From UBA5078 sp964538025 (GTDB lineage: Bacteria; Pseudomonadota; Gammaproteobacteria; Pseudomonadales; Pseudohongiellaceae), in contig CAZICZ010000001.1 in assembly GCA_964538025.1 (NCBI GenBank), forward strand, positions 248,001 to 312,000: DNA of 64,000 bases, written 5' to 3'. A program made the translations under genes and the position numbers. Under the pieces are notes generated by a model. The model made no database searches. It was given only the letters and a program-made list of their open reading frames with translations, and was not told the origin of the DNA. Below, one piece after another: positions 1 through 7,979 of the stretch (its first letter is position 1; the number at the start of each line of letters is the position of its first letter).

Positions 1-1262
1 GGGTAATCATTCTGAAAATAGTCTGGGAGCATGGAGCTTTTCAACACCAAACCACTTTGGTCAGTCAATGCAGCCAAATACGTGCACAGGTTCTGCAATT
101 CACGCACATTACCCGGCCAACTGTGACGCTGCAGTGCCGCAGGAATATCCTCATCCAAGTGAGCAATTTCCAGTTCTTCGGCGGCCAGGGCCTTCGACAG
201 GAAATGGATGAACAAGGCGAAAATATCGGAAGGGCGATCTCGCAAAGGGGGAACCTTGATGGGAATAACTTCCAGGCGATATTTTAGTTCTCGCCTGAAC
301 GTTCCCTTGGCCACGACCTCATCCAGACTGACAGAGGCAGCCGAAATGATCTGAATGTTGAACTTGCGTGGAGTCACCTCACCGATAGGCAGGTACTCTC
401 GCTCCTGCAATACCCGAAACAGTTTTGCTTGCAGCGCAATATCGATCTCCGTGACTTCGTCCAGGAAGAGCGTGCCGCCTTCCGCGGCTTCAAACAATCC
501 AACCTGGTTGGCATTCGCGCTGGTAAAGGCCCCTTTTTTATGCCCAAAAAGTTGGGACTCCAGAAGCCCTTGCGTAAAAGTGGCACAGTTGACGGCGACA
601 AAAGGATGCTGAGCCCTGCTGCTCTTTGCATGGAGCGCCCGCGCCAGCAACTCTTTGCCCGTTCCCGACTCACCCTGGATAAATATCGGCGCATTGATTT
701 TGACAAACGACTTCAGTGACGCCAGCAAAGCCAGCATGCTCGGTTCGGATGTGTATATCCCATGAAACTCTTGCAGGGAATTCAATGCCTCTTTGGCTTT
801 CGAAAGAGCGCAATTATTTGCCAAGGCTTTTTCTCTGTCGACGGATGTATCCGTCGAACCAGCACTTGCGAAGACAATGTCGATGGCATTGCTGCTAATG
901 GGCTTAAGCAGGAAGTGCTCTATGGTTCCGTTATTCAGGGACGAAAGCACCATGACATCAAATTCTTTGTACCCGCTCGCGAGGACCCGACGAATCGAAG
1001 GGTTTATCTGCTGAGCAAAAGTGAAAAACGCTATGCCATCCATCGTGGGCATCTTGAAATCGCACACGATCATGTCGATCTTGGACTGATTTTCGATGAA
1101 GGCCAGAGCGTGAAACGGGTCTGTAAAGGAATGAACCTCGTGTCCCTTTTGTACAAGCAGGAAAGAAAGTGCGTTCAACACAACCTCGTCGTCATCCACC
1201 AGAACCACTTCCAGCGAGACATTGTTGCGTTTACTTGTGGGCGTTCGATTGTTCAAAGGCAT
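1..1262 (-). CDS. NtrC-family response regulator, sigma-54 activator-like (3' end outside window)
   Basis: Two-component regulator that would remodel sigma-54 polymerase at -24/-12 promoters. About 420 residues are visible. The receiver (about 17-130) has acidic residues at 23-25 and phospho-acceptor Asp68. The AAA+ core has Walker A GESGTGKE (197-204) and Walker B GGTLFLDEV (262-270). The sigma-54 contact loop reads GAFTSA (244-249) instead of GAFTGA, and the sensor-I motif, usually ATN, reads AAS. Arginines of the FR..L.YRL block are kept. The ATG at 1262 is preceded by AGGGA. The C-terminal HTH, if present, lies beyond position 1. Family assignment is firm; whether it still works with sigma-54 is uncertain. 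It is the distal visible gene of a signalling cluster with the HPt and OmpR-type genes. Confidence 0.93.
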   Translation of the reverse strand, partial: MPLNNRTPTSKRNNVSLEVVLVDDDEVVLNALSFLLVQKGHEVHSFTDPFHALAFIENQSKIDMIVCDFKMPTMDGIAFFTFAQQINPSIRRVLASGYKEFDVMVLSSLNNGTIEHFLLKPISSNAIDIVFASAGSTDTSVDREKALANNCALSKAKEALNSLQEFHGIYTSEPSMLALLASLKSFVKINAPIFIQGESGTGKELLARALHAKSSRAQHPFVAVNCATFTQGLLESQLFGHKKGAFTSANANQVGLFEAAEGGTLFLDEVTEIDIALQAKLFRVLQEREYLPIGEVTPRKFNIQIISAASVSLDEVVAKGTFRRELKYRLEVIPIKVPPLRDRPSDIFALFIHFLSKALAAEELEIAHLDEDIPAALQRHSWPGNVRELQNLCTYLAALTDQSGLVLKSSMLPDYFQNDY

Positions 1263-1316
1263 TTCCCTGAAAAGAGCTAGCGTGGGGCCCGCCTGAAAAA
1301 TCAGCCTAACGGGCTA

Positions 1317-1676
1317 TCATGCAGAGACTTTGTAATTGACGATTTCTTCGACCTGCGAGACCGTCACCCGGCAAATAGCGATAACGTCGCCGAGGTCGAG
1401 TTTGGGCTCGTCTTTTTCGGACAAAATGCAGCTTTCAATTCGTTCCAATTCATTGACCAGCCGGTCAGCCCCCACCACTTTGGCGGCTGATTTGTGCTTA
1501 TGCACTTGCTGCACCAGCTCAAAGCGATCATCCGGTAATCGCAAGCGCTCCGTGAACGCGACAAAGCTGCGCAACTGATCCAGATACAACCGGTAAAACC
1601 GGAACATGACAGTATGACTGTCGCGCTGAATCATCCCTTTTAACCTAGAGCGGTCCAAAATCAAGGCTTCTTGCAT
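1317..1676 (-). CDS. HPt (histidine phosphotransfer) domain protein
   Basis: Small single-domain protein of about 119 aa expected to shuttle phosphoryl groups between receivers in a phosphorelay. The HPt signature is VHKHKSAAKVVGA, which aligns with the usual AHxLKGxAxxxGA. The phospho-accepting His is residue 59 from the ATG at 1676, or 63 from a GTG at 1688 that shares one base with the stop of the upstream regulator. I prefer the ATG because a GGGGTGGGGT stretch precedes it, while the GTG has no Shine-Dalgarno. The protein is mostly alpha-helical by eye. Neighbours are an OmpR-type regulator upstream and an NtrC-type regulator downstream on the same strand. No histidine kinase is visible, so the phosphodonor must lie elsewhere. 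Confidence 0.8.
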   Translation of the reverse strand: MQEALILDRSRLKGMIQRDSHTVMFRFYRLYLDQLRSFVAFTERLRLPDDRFELVQQVHKHKSAAKVVGADRLVNELERIESCILSEKDEPKLDLGDVIAICRVTVSQVEEIVNYKVSA

Positions 1677-1687
1677 ACCCCACCCCA

Positions 1688-2422
1688 CTAAGCATTCGGA
1701 GACTGCTGCTTTTTAATCATTCGATACCCAATGCCGCGTAGCACCAAGATATCGACCGGTATCGCCAACTCTCTAAGCTTCATTCGTAACCTGCAGGCAA
1801 GGTTGTCGATACCCCGATTCATCGGGTCCATCGACCGCCCATAGATGCCGTAGTAGGCCTCTTCACGCGTCACAAAGTATTCCGGCTTTCCGCACAAAAT
1901 TTCGAAAAATATCGATTCTTTCTCTGTCAGAGTGCGTGTCTCACCGTCTTTGTTGCTGAACTGACGCTTTTGCGGTGAATAGGCAATTTCATCGAGGATC
2001 AGGTGAGTCGATTTTGCCGGAGCGCGCACCGACTTCGACAGATTTCTATACAACCGCAGGATGGCACTGATCTTTGCCACCAACTGCTCAAATTCATAGG
2101 GCTTTTCGATATAGAGATCTGCCCCGACAGCGATACATTCGACGACAGTTGCTGTCGTTCTATCCCCCGTCAACATGACGACTGGCTTCTTGTTCTGAGT
2201 CTTTACCTTCCGACAGACATCAGCACCAGAGGGATTTTTCCCGCCCAAGGCATAATCCAGGAGGAAAAGATCCGCATCCCGTTCAAGCTTCATGCGGGCA
2301 TACATTTCCTCTGGGGTAGAAAACCAGAAGCAACGATAACCTCGTTGCTCAAGGCTGTGTCTGAGGATTTGACTCGAGAGTTCATCATCGTCAAGCAGGT
2401 AAATCGTGTATTTAGCGCTCAT
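1688..2422 (-). CDS. OmpR/PhoB-type response regulator
   Basis: DNA-binding two-component regulator of 244 aa. The receiver (about 5-122) has the acidic triad DDD (11-13), phospho-acceptor Asp56 in DLFLLDY, and the conserved Lys107 in IEKPY. The C-terminal winged helix (about 140-240) has the typical TLTEKE..., RGIDNLACRLRMKL recognition helix and RGIGYRM wing. It starts at an ATG beside a 337-bp AT-rich intergenic region that is full of tandem TTTAAC-like repeats, the kind of site this family binds. It is followed almost without gap by the HPt gene, so the two are probably co-transcribed. Target genes are inferred, not shown. Confidence 0.93.
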   Translation of the reverse strand: MSAKYTIYLLDDDELSSQILRHSLEQRGYRCFWFSTPEEMYARMKLERDADLFLLDYALGGKNPSGADVCRKVKTQNKKPVVMLTGDRTTATVVECIAVGADLYIEKPYEFEQLVAKISAILRLYRNLSKSVRAPAKSTHLILDEIAYSPQKRQFSNKDGETRTLTEKESIFFEILCGKPEYFVTREEAYYGIYGRSMDPMNRGIDNLACRLRMKLRELAIPVDILVLRGIGYRMIKKQQSPNA

Positions 2423-2543
2423 AAGTATACGGTCTTCAGCTCACTGCAAATTAACAATTGGTAACACGCCACTTTCCGGAGCACCCGGCAGCACCGTTTT
2501 CACGGCGAAAGGTGGTGACGCTATGACTAGCTACTGGGAAATT

Positions 2544-2700
2544 TTTAACAAACTTTAACTCATAAAAACTGAAATCGAGGACTTTAGAATTGTTAAAAAA
2601 TGTTAAATACTTTAAACACAGCGAATGTCCGCCGGATTTTTCAAACTAATCTTTAACTTTTAAGAAAGATATAGCGGTTTTCAATTTAACAATTTTAAAC
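2544..2700. repeat. 10-bp-phased TTTAAC/GTTAAA repeat array (candidate operator)
   Basis: TTTAAC occurs at 2544-2549 and 2554-2559, exactly 10 bp apart. GTTAAA occurs at 2592-2597 and 2602-2607, again 10 bp apart and inverted relative to the first pair. TTTAAAC is at 2611, TTTAAC at 2652 and 2685, and TTTAAAC at 2694-2700. OmpR/PhoB-family dimers bind direct repeats spaced one helical turn, so this looks like an operator for the adjacent regulator. The last copies end about 22 bp upstream of the -10 of the downstream gene, where an activator would sit. Binding is inferred. Confidence 0.6.
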
Positions 2701-2721
2701 AGTTTTAATTGTCAAGCTTAC

Positions 2722-2727
2722 TATAAT
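2722..2727 (+). promoter_or_regulatory. -10 element (TATAAT) of the 95-aa/EAL operon
   Basis: A perfect TATAAT lies 33 bp upstream of the ATG at 2760. No good -35 hexamer is present at 16-18 bp spacing (positions around 2699-2704 read ACAGTT). A missing -35 next to phased repeats suggests an activator-dependent promoter. Confidence 0.55.
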
Positions 2728-2759
2728 TGCCACACTTCAAATCACATCGGTCAGGTGCA

Positions 2760-3047
2760 ATGAACTCTGCCTTTAACGAAATTTCAGCGATCACTGCGGT
2801 AGGATTGAACGGCGACGTGGTCGTTCTGTCCGTTTCCAGTGACAGTGAGAGTTTTGCGTTCGATGCCTCAAACCTGCCGGCGAAGCTTACTTTCAAATCC
2901 TGTGACTTGCCCAAAACACCAGGACTTTACCTCTTTAAAGGAAGCAGTCTTGAAGAGATCGTCGAGGAAAATCGAACTTCGATGACCTATCGAGGGCGGT
3001 TTGAGCTGATTTCCTCCTACGCAAGTCCTACGAATGCCGTCCACTGA
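2760..3047 (+). CDS. hypothetical small protein (95 aa) co-transcribed with EAL regulator
   Basis: I do not recognise this protein. It is 95 aa, soluble by composition, with no signal peptide or membrane segment. It looks beta-rich, with alternating hydrophobic stretches such as GDVVVLSVSS and a PGLYLFKG turn. The ATG at 2760 has AGGTG at 2753-2757. An upstream in-frame TTG at 2727 overlaps the -10 element and is unlikely. The 3' end overlaps the start of the receiver-EAL gene by 14 bp, so translation is probably coupled. The overlap suggests a role with the EAL protein, for example as a partner or modulator; this is inference. Confidence 0.7.
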   Translation: MNSAFNEISAITAVGLNGDVVVLSVSSDSESFAFDASNLPAKLTFKSCDLPKTPGLYLFKGSSLEEIVEENRTSMTYRGRFELISSYASPTNAVH

Positions 3048-4257
3048 TCAGACCACTCCCTCCATCATTGCCGTAGACGATGACCCTTTAATTCTACAGT
3101 TAGTCGAAGCGGCACTTTGGCAGGACGCACAGGTTACTGGATTTCTCAGGCCTGACCTTGCCGCTCCTCTCGTTTCACAGACAAGCTTGCTGGTGCTGGA
3201 CCTGAACATTCCGCAGTACGACACCATCGAATTTCTGGCGGGACTTGCCGATCACGACTTGCCCCCTCCTCTCCTGCTGATCAGCGGGATGGGCGCCAAC
3301 ACGCTGGAGAACTCTCGTCGGATGGCGCAACAACTGAAGTTCACGACAGTGGAAATACTGCAGAAGCCCTTTAACGCTCATCAACTGCAGGAAAAAGTGG
3401 TGTCATTGCGCAAGGGCCGGTCATTCACGCATACCTTCTATCGGGGCGCCTCCAACGCATCAGGCATGACTCTGGAAGCGTTCGAGGAGGCTCTCGATCG
3501 CCACCTGTTCATGTGTCATTTTCAGGCGCAAATTGACCTGGACACAGCGAAGATTCGCGGGGTCGAGGCCCTCGCCCGCTGCCGAGTTTCCGTTGAAGAC
3601 GTGCTGGGGCCAGCGCATTTCATGGCATTAGCAGCATCTCCTCGCTTCGCATCGCGCTTTTTTATTCAAATTCTTGAAGCGGCCATGAGTGAGTATCGGC
3701 AAACCTTCGGCACCTCACACCAGGACATTAGCTTGAGTGTGAATCTTGCGCCTGCGGCACTTGAAGACCCGGAACTCTTCCAGAAAATCAGCCACTTGCT
3801 GTACTGGAACAACTTCGACAGGCATCAATTAACGCTTGAAATAACCGAGCAGGGGGCAGACCAGTTCAGCAAAACTGCCCTGAGCACAATCGCTCGCGCA
3901 CAGATAGCGGGCATCGATATTTCGATTGATGATTTCGGAACGGGTAGTTCAGGATTACATCGCTTGCGATCGCTTGGATTCGATGAAGTAAAAATCGAAA
4001 AGTCCTTTGTCGACGGAATCTGCCGTTCGACACAGGCTCAAATCATTCTCTCGCACATGACGCGACTAGCCCACGATCTAAAATTGAAAACGGTCCTGGA
4101 AGGTGTAGAGACCAAGCCACAATTGCAGTGGCTTCAGGAAAACTTTGGGGGATTGGGCATCATCATTCAGGGGTTCATTTTTGCTCGCCCAGTGGCAGGC
4201 GACACCCTGCATGCTTTACTCAGAGAAAATCACGGTGTCTTCCAGAACGTGGCCTGA
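3034..4257 (+). CDS. response regulator with receiver and EAL (c-di-GMP phosphodiesterase) domains
   Basis: Expected to hydrolyse c-di-GMP to pGpG under control of phosphorylation. It is 407 aa. The receiver (about 10-128) has DDD at 15-17, phospho-acceptor Asp56 and Lys111 in QKPF. The EAL domain (about 148-400) keeps the residues needed for catalysis in this family: EAL 178-180, Asn237, Glu272 in ITE, the DDFGTG pair Asp299/Asp300, Lys320 (KIE instead of the commoner KID), EGVE 356-359 and Gln379. No HTH or GGDEF is present, so the architecture resembles RocR-type regulators. It overlaps the preceding 95-aa gene. Activity is predicted, not shown. Confidence 0.93.
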   Translation: MPSTDQTTPSIIAVDDDPLILQLVEAALWQDAQVTGFLRPDLAAPLVSQTSLLVLDLNIPQYDTIEFLAGLADHDLPPPLLLISGMGANTLENSRRMAQQLKFTTVEILQKPFNAHQLQEKVVSLRKGRSFTHTFYRGASNASGMTLEAFEEALDRHLFMCHFQAQIDLDTAKIRGVEALARCRVSVEDVLGPAHFMALAASPRFASRFFIQILEAAMSEYRQTFGTSHQDISLSVNLAPAALEDPELFQKISHLLYWNNFDRHQLTLEITEQGADQFSKTALSTIARAQIAGIDISIDDFGTGSSGLHRLRSLGFDEVKIEKSFVDGICRSTQAQIILSHMTRLAHDLKLKTVLEGVETKPQLQWLQENFGGLGIIIQGFIFARPVAGDTLHALLRENHGVFQNVA

Positions 4258-4275
4258 CGCGCTGCCTCAGGCCAC
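4249..4275. terminator. hairpin between convergent genes
   Basis: A perfect 9-bp inverted repeat, GTGGCCTGA / TCAGGCCAC with a 9-nt loop, includes the stop codon of the EAL gene and sits before the convergent minus-strand gene. The following T-run is weak (CTCTTTACTT), so it may act as a modest bidirectional terminator. Confidence 0.5.
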
Positions 4276-4317
4276 CCGCTCTTTACTTACGGCGTCTTGT
4301 CTTCAGTCGCCTGTCCA

Positions 4318-4815
4318 TTACTTCCACAGGCTGCGCGCTTTGAGCACGATGTTCGCCATCGGGCGTTCACCCTGCTCGACATGAATCGTGAAAGTATCGC
4401 CGTCCTTGGTGTACCCCAACGTCTTCATGCCCCCTTCGGACACGGCGCGGAAATGCACATGATTGGGCTCGATCGCCTCCAGTTCCATTTTTTGCGGTGT
4501 TGGCGTACGGGGCTCGAAGCCGGGGTTGAATTGCTGAATGTGCAGCACGAGCGAACCCTCCACCTCTTCGATCGTGATCATTTCGAACATGTTGGTCTTG
4601 CCACCCCCGGTGGAACGCACCATGGCGGCAATCGACCCGCCCTCTGCCATGATCCAGTTTTCCTCCAACTGGTTTTGCCCCAGTGCACCGGCATAGTTGC
4701 CGGTCATCCAGGCCAGATCGCTGATCGTGGCCGCGGGGCCGGCAGCGAAGGTGAAAGAGCTCGCAAGGCAAAGCAGGCTGCCGGCGACGAGGGTTCGAAG
4801 TGTGGTGTGCTGCAT
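4318..4815 (-). CDS. exported DUF6265-type protein
   Basis: Predicted periplasmic protein of 165 aa with unknown function. The chosen ATG at 4815 gives a clean signal peptide ending TFA before AGPA, and GGGAG lies upstream. An in-frame extension to 4908 would put 31 non-signal residues in front and is unlikely. The mature part begins ISDLAWMTGNYAG and contains an ENWI...GGSIAAMVR segment, which resembles DUF6265 (small beta-barrel-like secreted proteins); I matched this by memory only. It converges on the EAL gene and diverges from the aldo/keto reductase. Confidence 0.75.
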   Translation of the reverse strand: MQHTTLRTLVAGSLLCLASSFTFAAGPAATISDLAWMTGNYAGALGQNQLEENWIMAEGGSIAAMVRSTGGGKTNMFEMITIEEVEGSLVLHIQQFNPGFEPRTPTPQKMELEAIEPNHVHFRAVSEGGMKTLGYTKDGDTFTIHVEQGERPMANIVLKARSLWK

Positions 4816-4936
4816 GCTGATCTCCCTGGTGAATGACGAGTGGTGTTTCGTGCTGCCGGGCAGCATAGCACTGCTTTGTTGAGGTATCATCCCCCCACCT
4901 CTTTTCACCCACCTTTGACGACAGCAGGCACCACGT

Positions 4937-5956
4937 ATGAACTATCGGTACATCGGCACCAGTGGCCTTCGGGTCAGCCCCATCTGCATGGGCACCATGA
5001 GTTTCGGCACCTGGAGTGATGAAAAAGAATCGTTCCGCATCCTCGATAAAGCGTTTGAACGCGGCATCAACTTTTTCGACACCGCGGAAGTCTACCCTGT
5101 GCCGCCAACGGCGGACCTGGCAGGCACCACGGAAACCATTTTCGGCAAGTGGCTCAAGCACAAGAACCGGGACTCGATCATCATCGCCACCAAGGTGGCA
5201 GGTGCCGCATCGGGCTGGTTTGTGCCGCCGATTCGCAGCGGACTGACGGCGATCGACCGCCACCATATCGAACGCGCGGTGGAAGGCAGCCTGCGCCGCA
5301 TGGGCGTCGACTACATCGATCTGTACCAGGTGCATTGGCCGGACACCGTGGTGCCCATCGCGGAATCCATGGCGGCGCTGGACCGTCTGGTGGAATCTGG
5401 CAAGGTGCGCTACATCGGCACCTCGAACGAGAATGCCTATGGTCTCACCAAGGCCAACACCATCGCCGACTACGAGGGCTATGCGCGTTTTCAGTCCATC
5501 CAGAACAATTTTTCATTGTTGAACCGCCGTTTTCTGGATGAACTCGCGCTGGTATGCCGCAAGGAAAAAGTGTCACTGCTGCCTTACTCGCCGATCGGCG
5601 GTGGCATGCTTAGCGGCAAATACAACGGTGGCGAGATTCCGGCCCGCAGCCGCTTTGGCGAATACCTCCAGCTCCCCCACCCACGTCAGCGTGCCATGGC
5701 AGACCGTTTCCTGAACAAGGGCACACTGGCCTCGACGGCGCGCTATATCGAGATCGCCAAAGACGCAGGCATGACGCCGACGACGCTGGCCACTGCCTGG
5801 AGCATGAATTTTGATTTCGTTGCCTCCACCATCATCGGGGCGCGCGATGCCTCTCAGCTGGATGATTCGCTGGCAGCGCTGGACGTCACCTTGACTGACG
5901 ATGTCCTCGCGGCCTGCGACGCCGTGCATCGCGATATTCTGTACCCGATGGGCTAA
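4937..5956 (+). CDS. aldo/keto reductase
   Basis: NAD(P)H-dependent oxidoreductase of 339 aa with the (beta/alpha)8 fold. The catalytic tetrad is visible: Asp48 in FFDTAEVY, Tyr53, Lys86 in ATKV and His133 in YQVHW. The N-terminus (YIGTSGLRVSPICMGTMSFG) and the length match the Tas/YajO branch, whose members act on varied aldehydes and ketones. The physiological substrate cannot be read from sequence. The ATG follows 28 bases after a short G/A-rich leader. It stands alone between a divergent DUF6265 gene and a convergent yedK. Confidence 0.9.
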   Translation: MNYRYIGTSGLRVSPICMGTMSFGTWSDEKESFRILDKAFERGINFFDTAEVYPVPPTADLAGTTETIFGKWLKHKNRDSIIIATKVAGAASGWFVPPIRSGLTAIDRHHIERAVEGSLRRMGVDYIDLYQVHWPDTVVPIAESMAALDRLVESGKVRYIGTSNENAYGLTKANTIADYEGYARFQSIQNNFSLLNRRFLDELALVCRKEKVSLLPYSPIGGGMLSGKYNGGEIPARSRFGEYLQLPHPRQRAMADRFLNKGTLASTARYIEIAKDAGMTPTTLATAWSMNFDFVASTIIGARDASQLDDSLAALDVTLTDDVLAACDAVHRDILYPMG

Positions 5957-5972
5957 AACCTGACGCAGGCAT

Positions 5973-6659
5973 TCAACCCTGCGCCGGAATGAGGAGGGTG
6001 TCGCCCGTCGGGTTCCACTTGCTGGGACGGTCGATGGGCGTCACCTGCTGGGCAACCCGTATCGTGGGGGTGAGCAGGGACTCAAACTGCCGCACATCCT
6101 GCTGCCGGGGATCCAACCAGGCATCGAGAACATCAGGCTGATCCAGCGGCAACATCAAGGGCATGGAATCGGGATGAATCTCCCGCCAGGCCGGATGAGG
6201 GCCCAAAGTGATAATGCTGGCACCAATGACTACCTCACCCGTTTCCCGGTGCAGGACCTCCCGGTACAAGCCGCCAAACGCAATGGCCTGATCCTGCAGG
6301 GCGATGCGGTAATAGCGCTTGCCATCACCAAAGCCCTCGACAAACGCACTGGCCGGAATGATGCACCGGCTTTCCCGATAAGGCCCATAGGCCAGCGCGC
6401 GGGGCTGGTGCAGTTTGTCGGCGCGGGAATTGAAGCTGGTGTAACGGGTGGGTTTGCCCGTGGCCGGGTCAAGCATGAGCCACCAAATGGCATCCGTGAT
6501 TTCGCGGCCAAGGGAAGTCTCCCGCACAACGGAGATCGGCGAGGCGGGAGAGATGTCCGCCGAAAAACGCAATCCGCTGCTGCGAGGAAAGGGGATGCCC
6601 AACACCTCCATCAGTGTCCGCACCTGAGGACTGTCAATCACATTGAAACGGCCGCACAT
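5973..6659 (-). CDS. yedK: SOS-response-associated peptidase / abasic-site DNA-protein crosslinker (YedK/HMCES)
   Basis: Protects single-stranded DNA abasic sites by forming a thiazolidine crosslink through its N-terminal cysteine. It is 228 aa, the usual family size. Met1 precedes Cys2 in MCGRFN, so removal of Met exposes the catalytic Cys. Asn77 (SFNSRAD), Glu109 (CIIPASAFVE) and His162 (IHPDSMP) match the other active-site residues of YedK. The usual Trp after the Glu is replaced by Gly in this protein. It is convergent with the aldo/keto reductase. Confidence 0.92.
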   Translation of the reverse strand: MCGRFNVIDSPQVRTLMEVLGIPFPRSSGLRFSADISPASPISVVRETSLGREITDAIWWLMLDPATGKPTRYTSFNSRADKLHQPRALAYGPYRESRCIIPASAFVEGFGDGKRYYRIALQDQAIAFGGLYREVLHRETGEVVIGASIITLGPHPAWREIHPDSMPLMLPLDQPDVLDAWLDPRQQDVRQFESLLTPTIRVAQQVTPIDRPSKWNPTGDTLLIPAQG

Positions 6660-6683
6660 GGCATGCCTCCTCCCTGGCCGACC

Positions 6684-7286
6684 TTACCCCAGTTCCAGAA
6701 AACTCTTGATGCCGGTAAACATGATCTGGGCCGACAGGGCCGCCAGAATGATGCCTGTTATCTTGGACACGATCGACAGGCCCTGTTTGCCGATGAACTG
6801 CTCGATGAAATTGGAGAAGTAGAGCATGAGGCCAATCACCAGGATCGCAGCCCCCATGGCCGAGCTTTCGAAGATGAATTCGCCCAGCGTGTCATTGTCC
6901 GCCGCCATGACCAGCAGCACCCCGATGGTCGCGGGACCCACGGTGATCGGCAGCGCGAGCGGCACCACGGCGAGTTCCGAGAGTTTGTAGTCCGCCAGCT
7001 TCTGCCCTTCCTTGTTGCCATTGACCAGCCCTACCGCCGACATGAACAACAGTGCTCCGGCACCGATGCGGAACGCGTCGAGCGTGACGCCGAAGATGGC
7101 AAAAATGTAGCGGCCGAAATACATCAACACCAGGCTGATCACTACCACGGAAAAAGTGACCCGCACGGCCAGATGCCGCTTGTCCGCCAGCGACGCTTCG
7201 TGCGTCACGGTCAAAAAAACCGAGAGCACAAAGAAGGGCGTCATCACGAAAAACATTTTCAGAAAGGTCGCAATGAAAAAATCCAT
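6684..7286 (-). CDS. MarC family integral membrane protein
   Basis: Inner-membrane protein of 200 aa with about six hydrophobic helices, of the MarC/UPF0056 family, which despite its name has no established transport substrate. Family features seen are ITVGPATIGVLL near the middle and the IVSKITGIILAALSAQI helix near the C-terminus. The ATG at 7286 begins directly with a hydrophobic helix (MDFFIATFLKMFF). A longer open frame upstream would run antisense through the thioesterase gene and is rejected. It lies 24 bp downstream of yedK on the same strand. Confidence 0.88.
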   Translation of the reverse strand: MDFFIATFLKMFFVMTPFFVLSVFLTVTHEASLADKRHLAVRVTFSVVVISLVLMYFGRYIFAIFGVTLDAFRIGAGALLFMSAVGLVNGNKEGQKLADYKLSELAVVPLALPITVGPATIGVLLVMAADNDTLGEFIFESSAMGAAILVIGLMLYFSNFIEQFIGKQGLSIVSKITGIILAALSAQIMFTGIKSFLELG

Positions 7287-7439
7287 GCAGGCTCCGTCGA
7301 GTACTGTGTTTGCAGGCCCGCATAGTAGCATTGCCGCCTGTGTTTGGGGGCACACTGCGTGATTGGCCTGCCGACAATGGGAAAGACGCCGCCGCCTTTT
7401 TGAGGCACACTTTCTGCCCCACACAGAGGAGTAACGAGT

Positions 7440-7868
7440 ATGAGCATCTGGACACGCCCCATCACCCTGGACCACCTCAATGCCAACAACCAGCCATCTG
7501 CCGCCGGGAGTCTGGGCATCGAGATCACCGAGATCGGGGACGATTTCATTCGCGGGCGCATGCCGGTCGATGCGCGCACACGGCAACCCCACGGGTTTCT
7601 GCACGGCGGCGCGTCGGTGTTGCTGGCGGAAACCCTCGGCAGCATAGGCGCGAATTATTGCCTGCGCGACCCGGGACAGCGCGCGATGGGGCTGGAAATC
7701 AATGCCAATCACCTGCGGGCGGTCGCCAGCGGCTGGGTCATCGGCACCGCGCGCCCGCTGCATCTGGGCGGCACCACCCATGTCTGGGAAATCCGGATCG
7801 AGAACGAAGACGGCAAGCCCGTCTGTATTTCCCGCCTCACCATGGCCGTGATTCACGCGCGCGGTTGA
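7440..7868 (+). CDS. ydiI: hotdog-fold acyl-CoA thioesterase (YdiI/MenI-like)
   Basis: Hydrolyses an acyl-CoA or aryl-CoA thioester. It is 142 aa and closely follows the E. coli YdiI pattern through most of its length: W-R-LTLD-LN at the N-terminus, MPVD.RT.QP.G.LHGGAS..LAETLGS in the middle, and RPLHLG later. The catalytic Glu is residue 64 in AETLGS, and the LHGGAS oxyanion-hole segment is intact. In menaquinone makers this enzyme acts on DHNA-CoA. No other men gene is in the window, so the substrate here is open. A GAGGAGTAACG-type ribosome site precedes the ATG. Confidence 0.88.
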   Translation: MSIWTRPITLDHLNANNQPSAAGSLGIEITEIGDDFIRGRMPVDARTRQPHGFLHGGASVLLAETLGSIGANYCLRDPGQRAMGLEINANHLRAVASGWVIGTARPLHLGGTTHVWEIRIENEDGKPVCISRLTMAVIHARG

Positions 7869-7979
7869 ATATTGCAGCGTCCTTTCACTTGACGCTTTTT
7901 AAACACCTGACGGATGATGGCCACCGCATCACTCAATCGCGCAGGGACATTCACCGCCACCCCACAAGGAACCATGCCC

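Larger units (their letters stand above)
2423..2759. promoter_or_regulatory. AT-rich divergent intergenic region
   Basis: The 337 bp between the OmpR-type regulator (minus) and the 95-aa protein (plus) contain no credible gene. Positions 2520-2720 are strikingly AT-rich compared with the rest of the window. The region holds the phased repeat array and the -10 element listed separately, and it must carry the promoters for both directions. Confidence 0.75.

Noticed and set aside
4367..5335. Minus-strand open frame of 322 aa across DUF6265 and aldo/keto reductase genes
   Set aside because: It runs through two genes on opposite strands with clear motifs and is a shadow in another frame.
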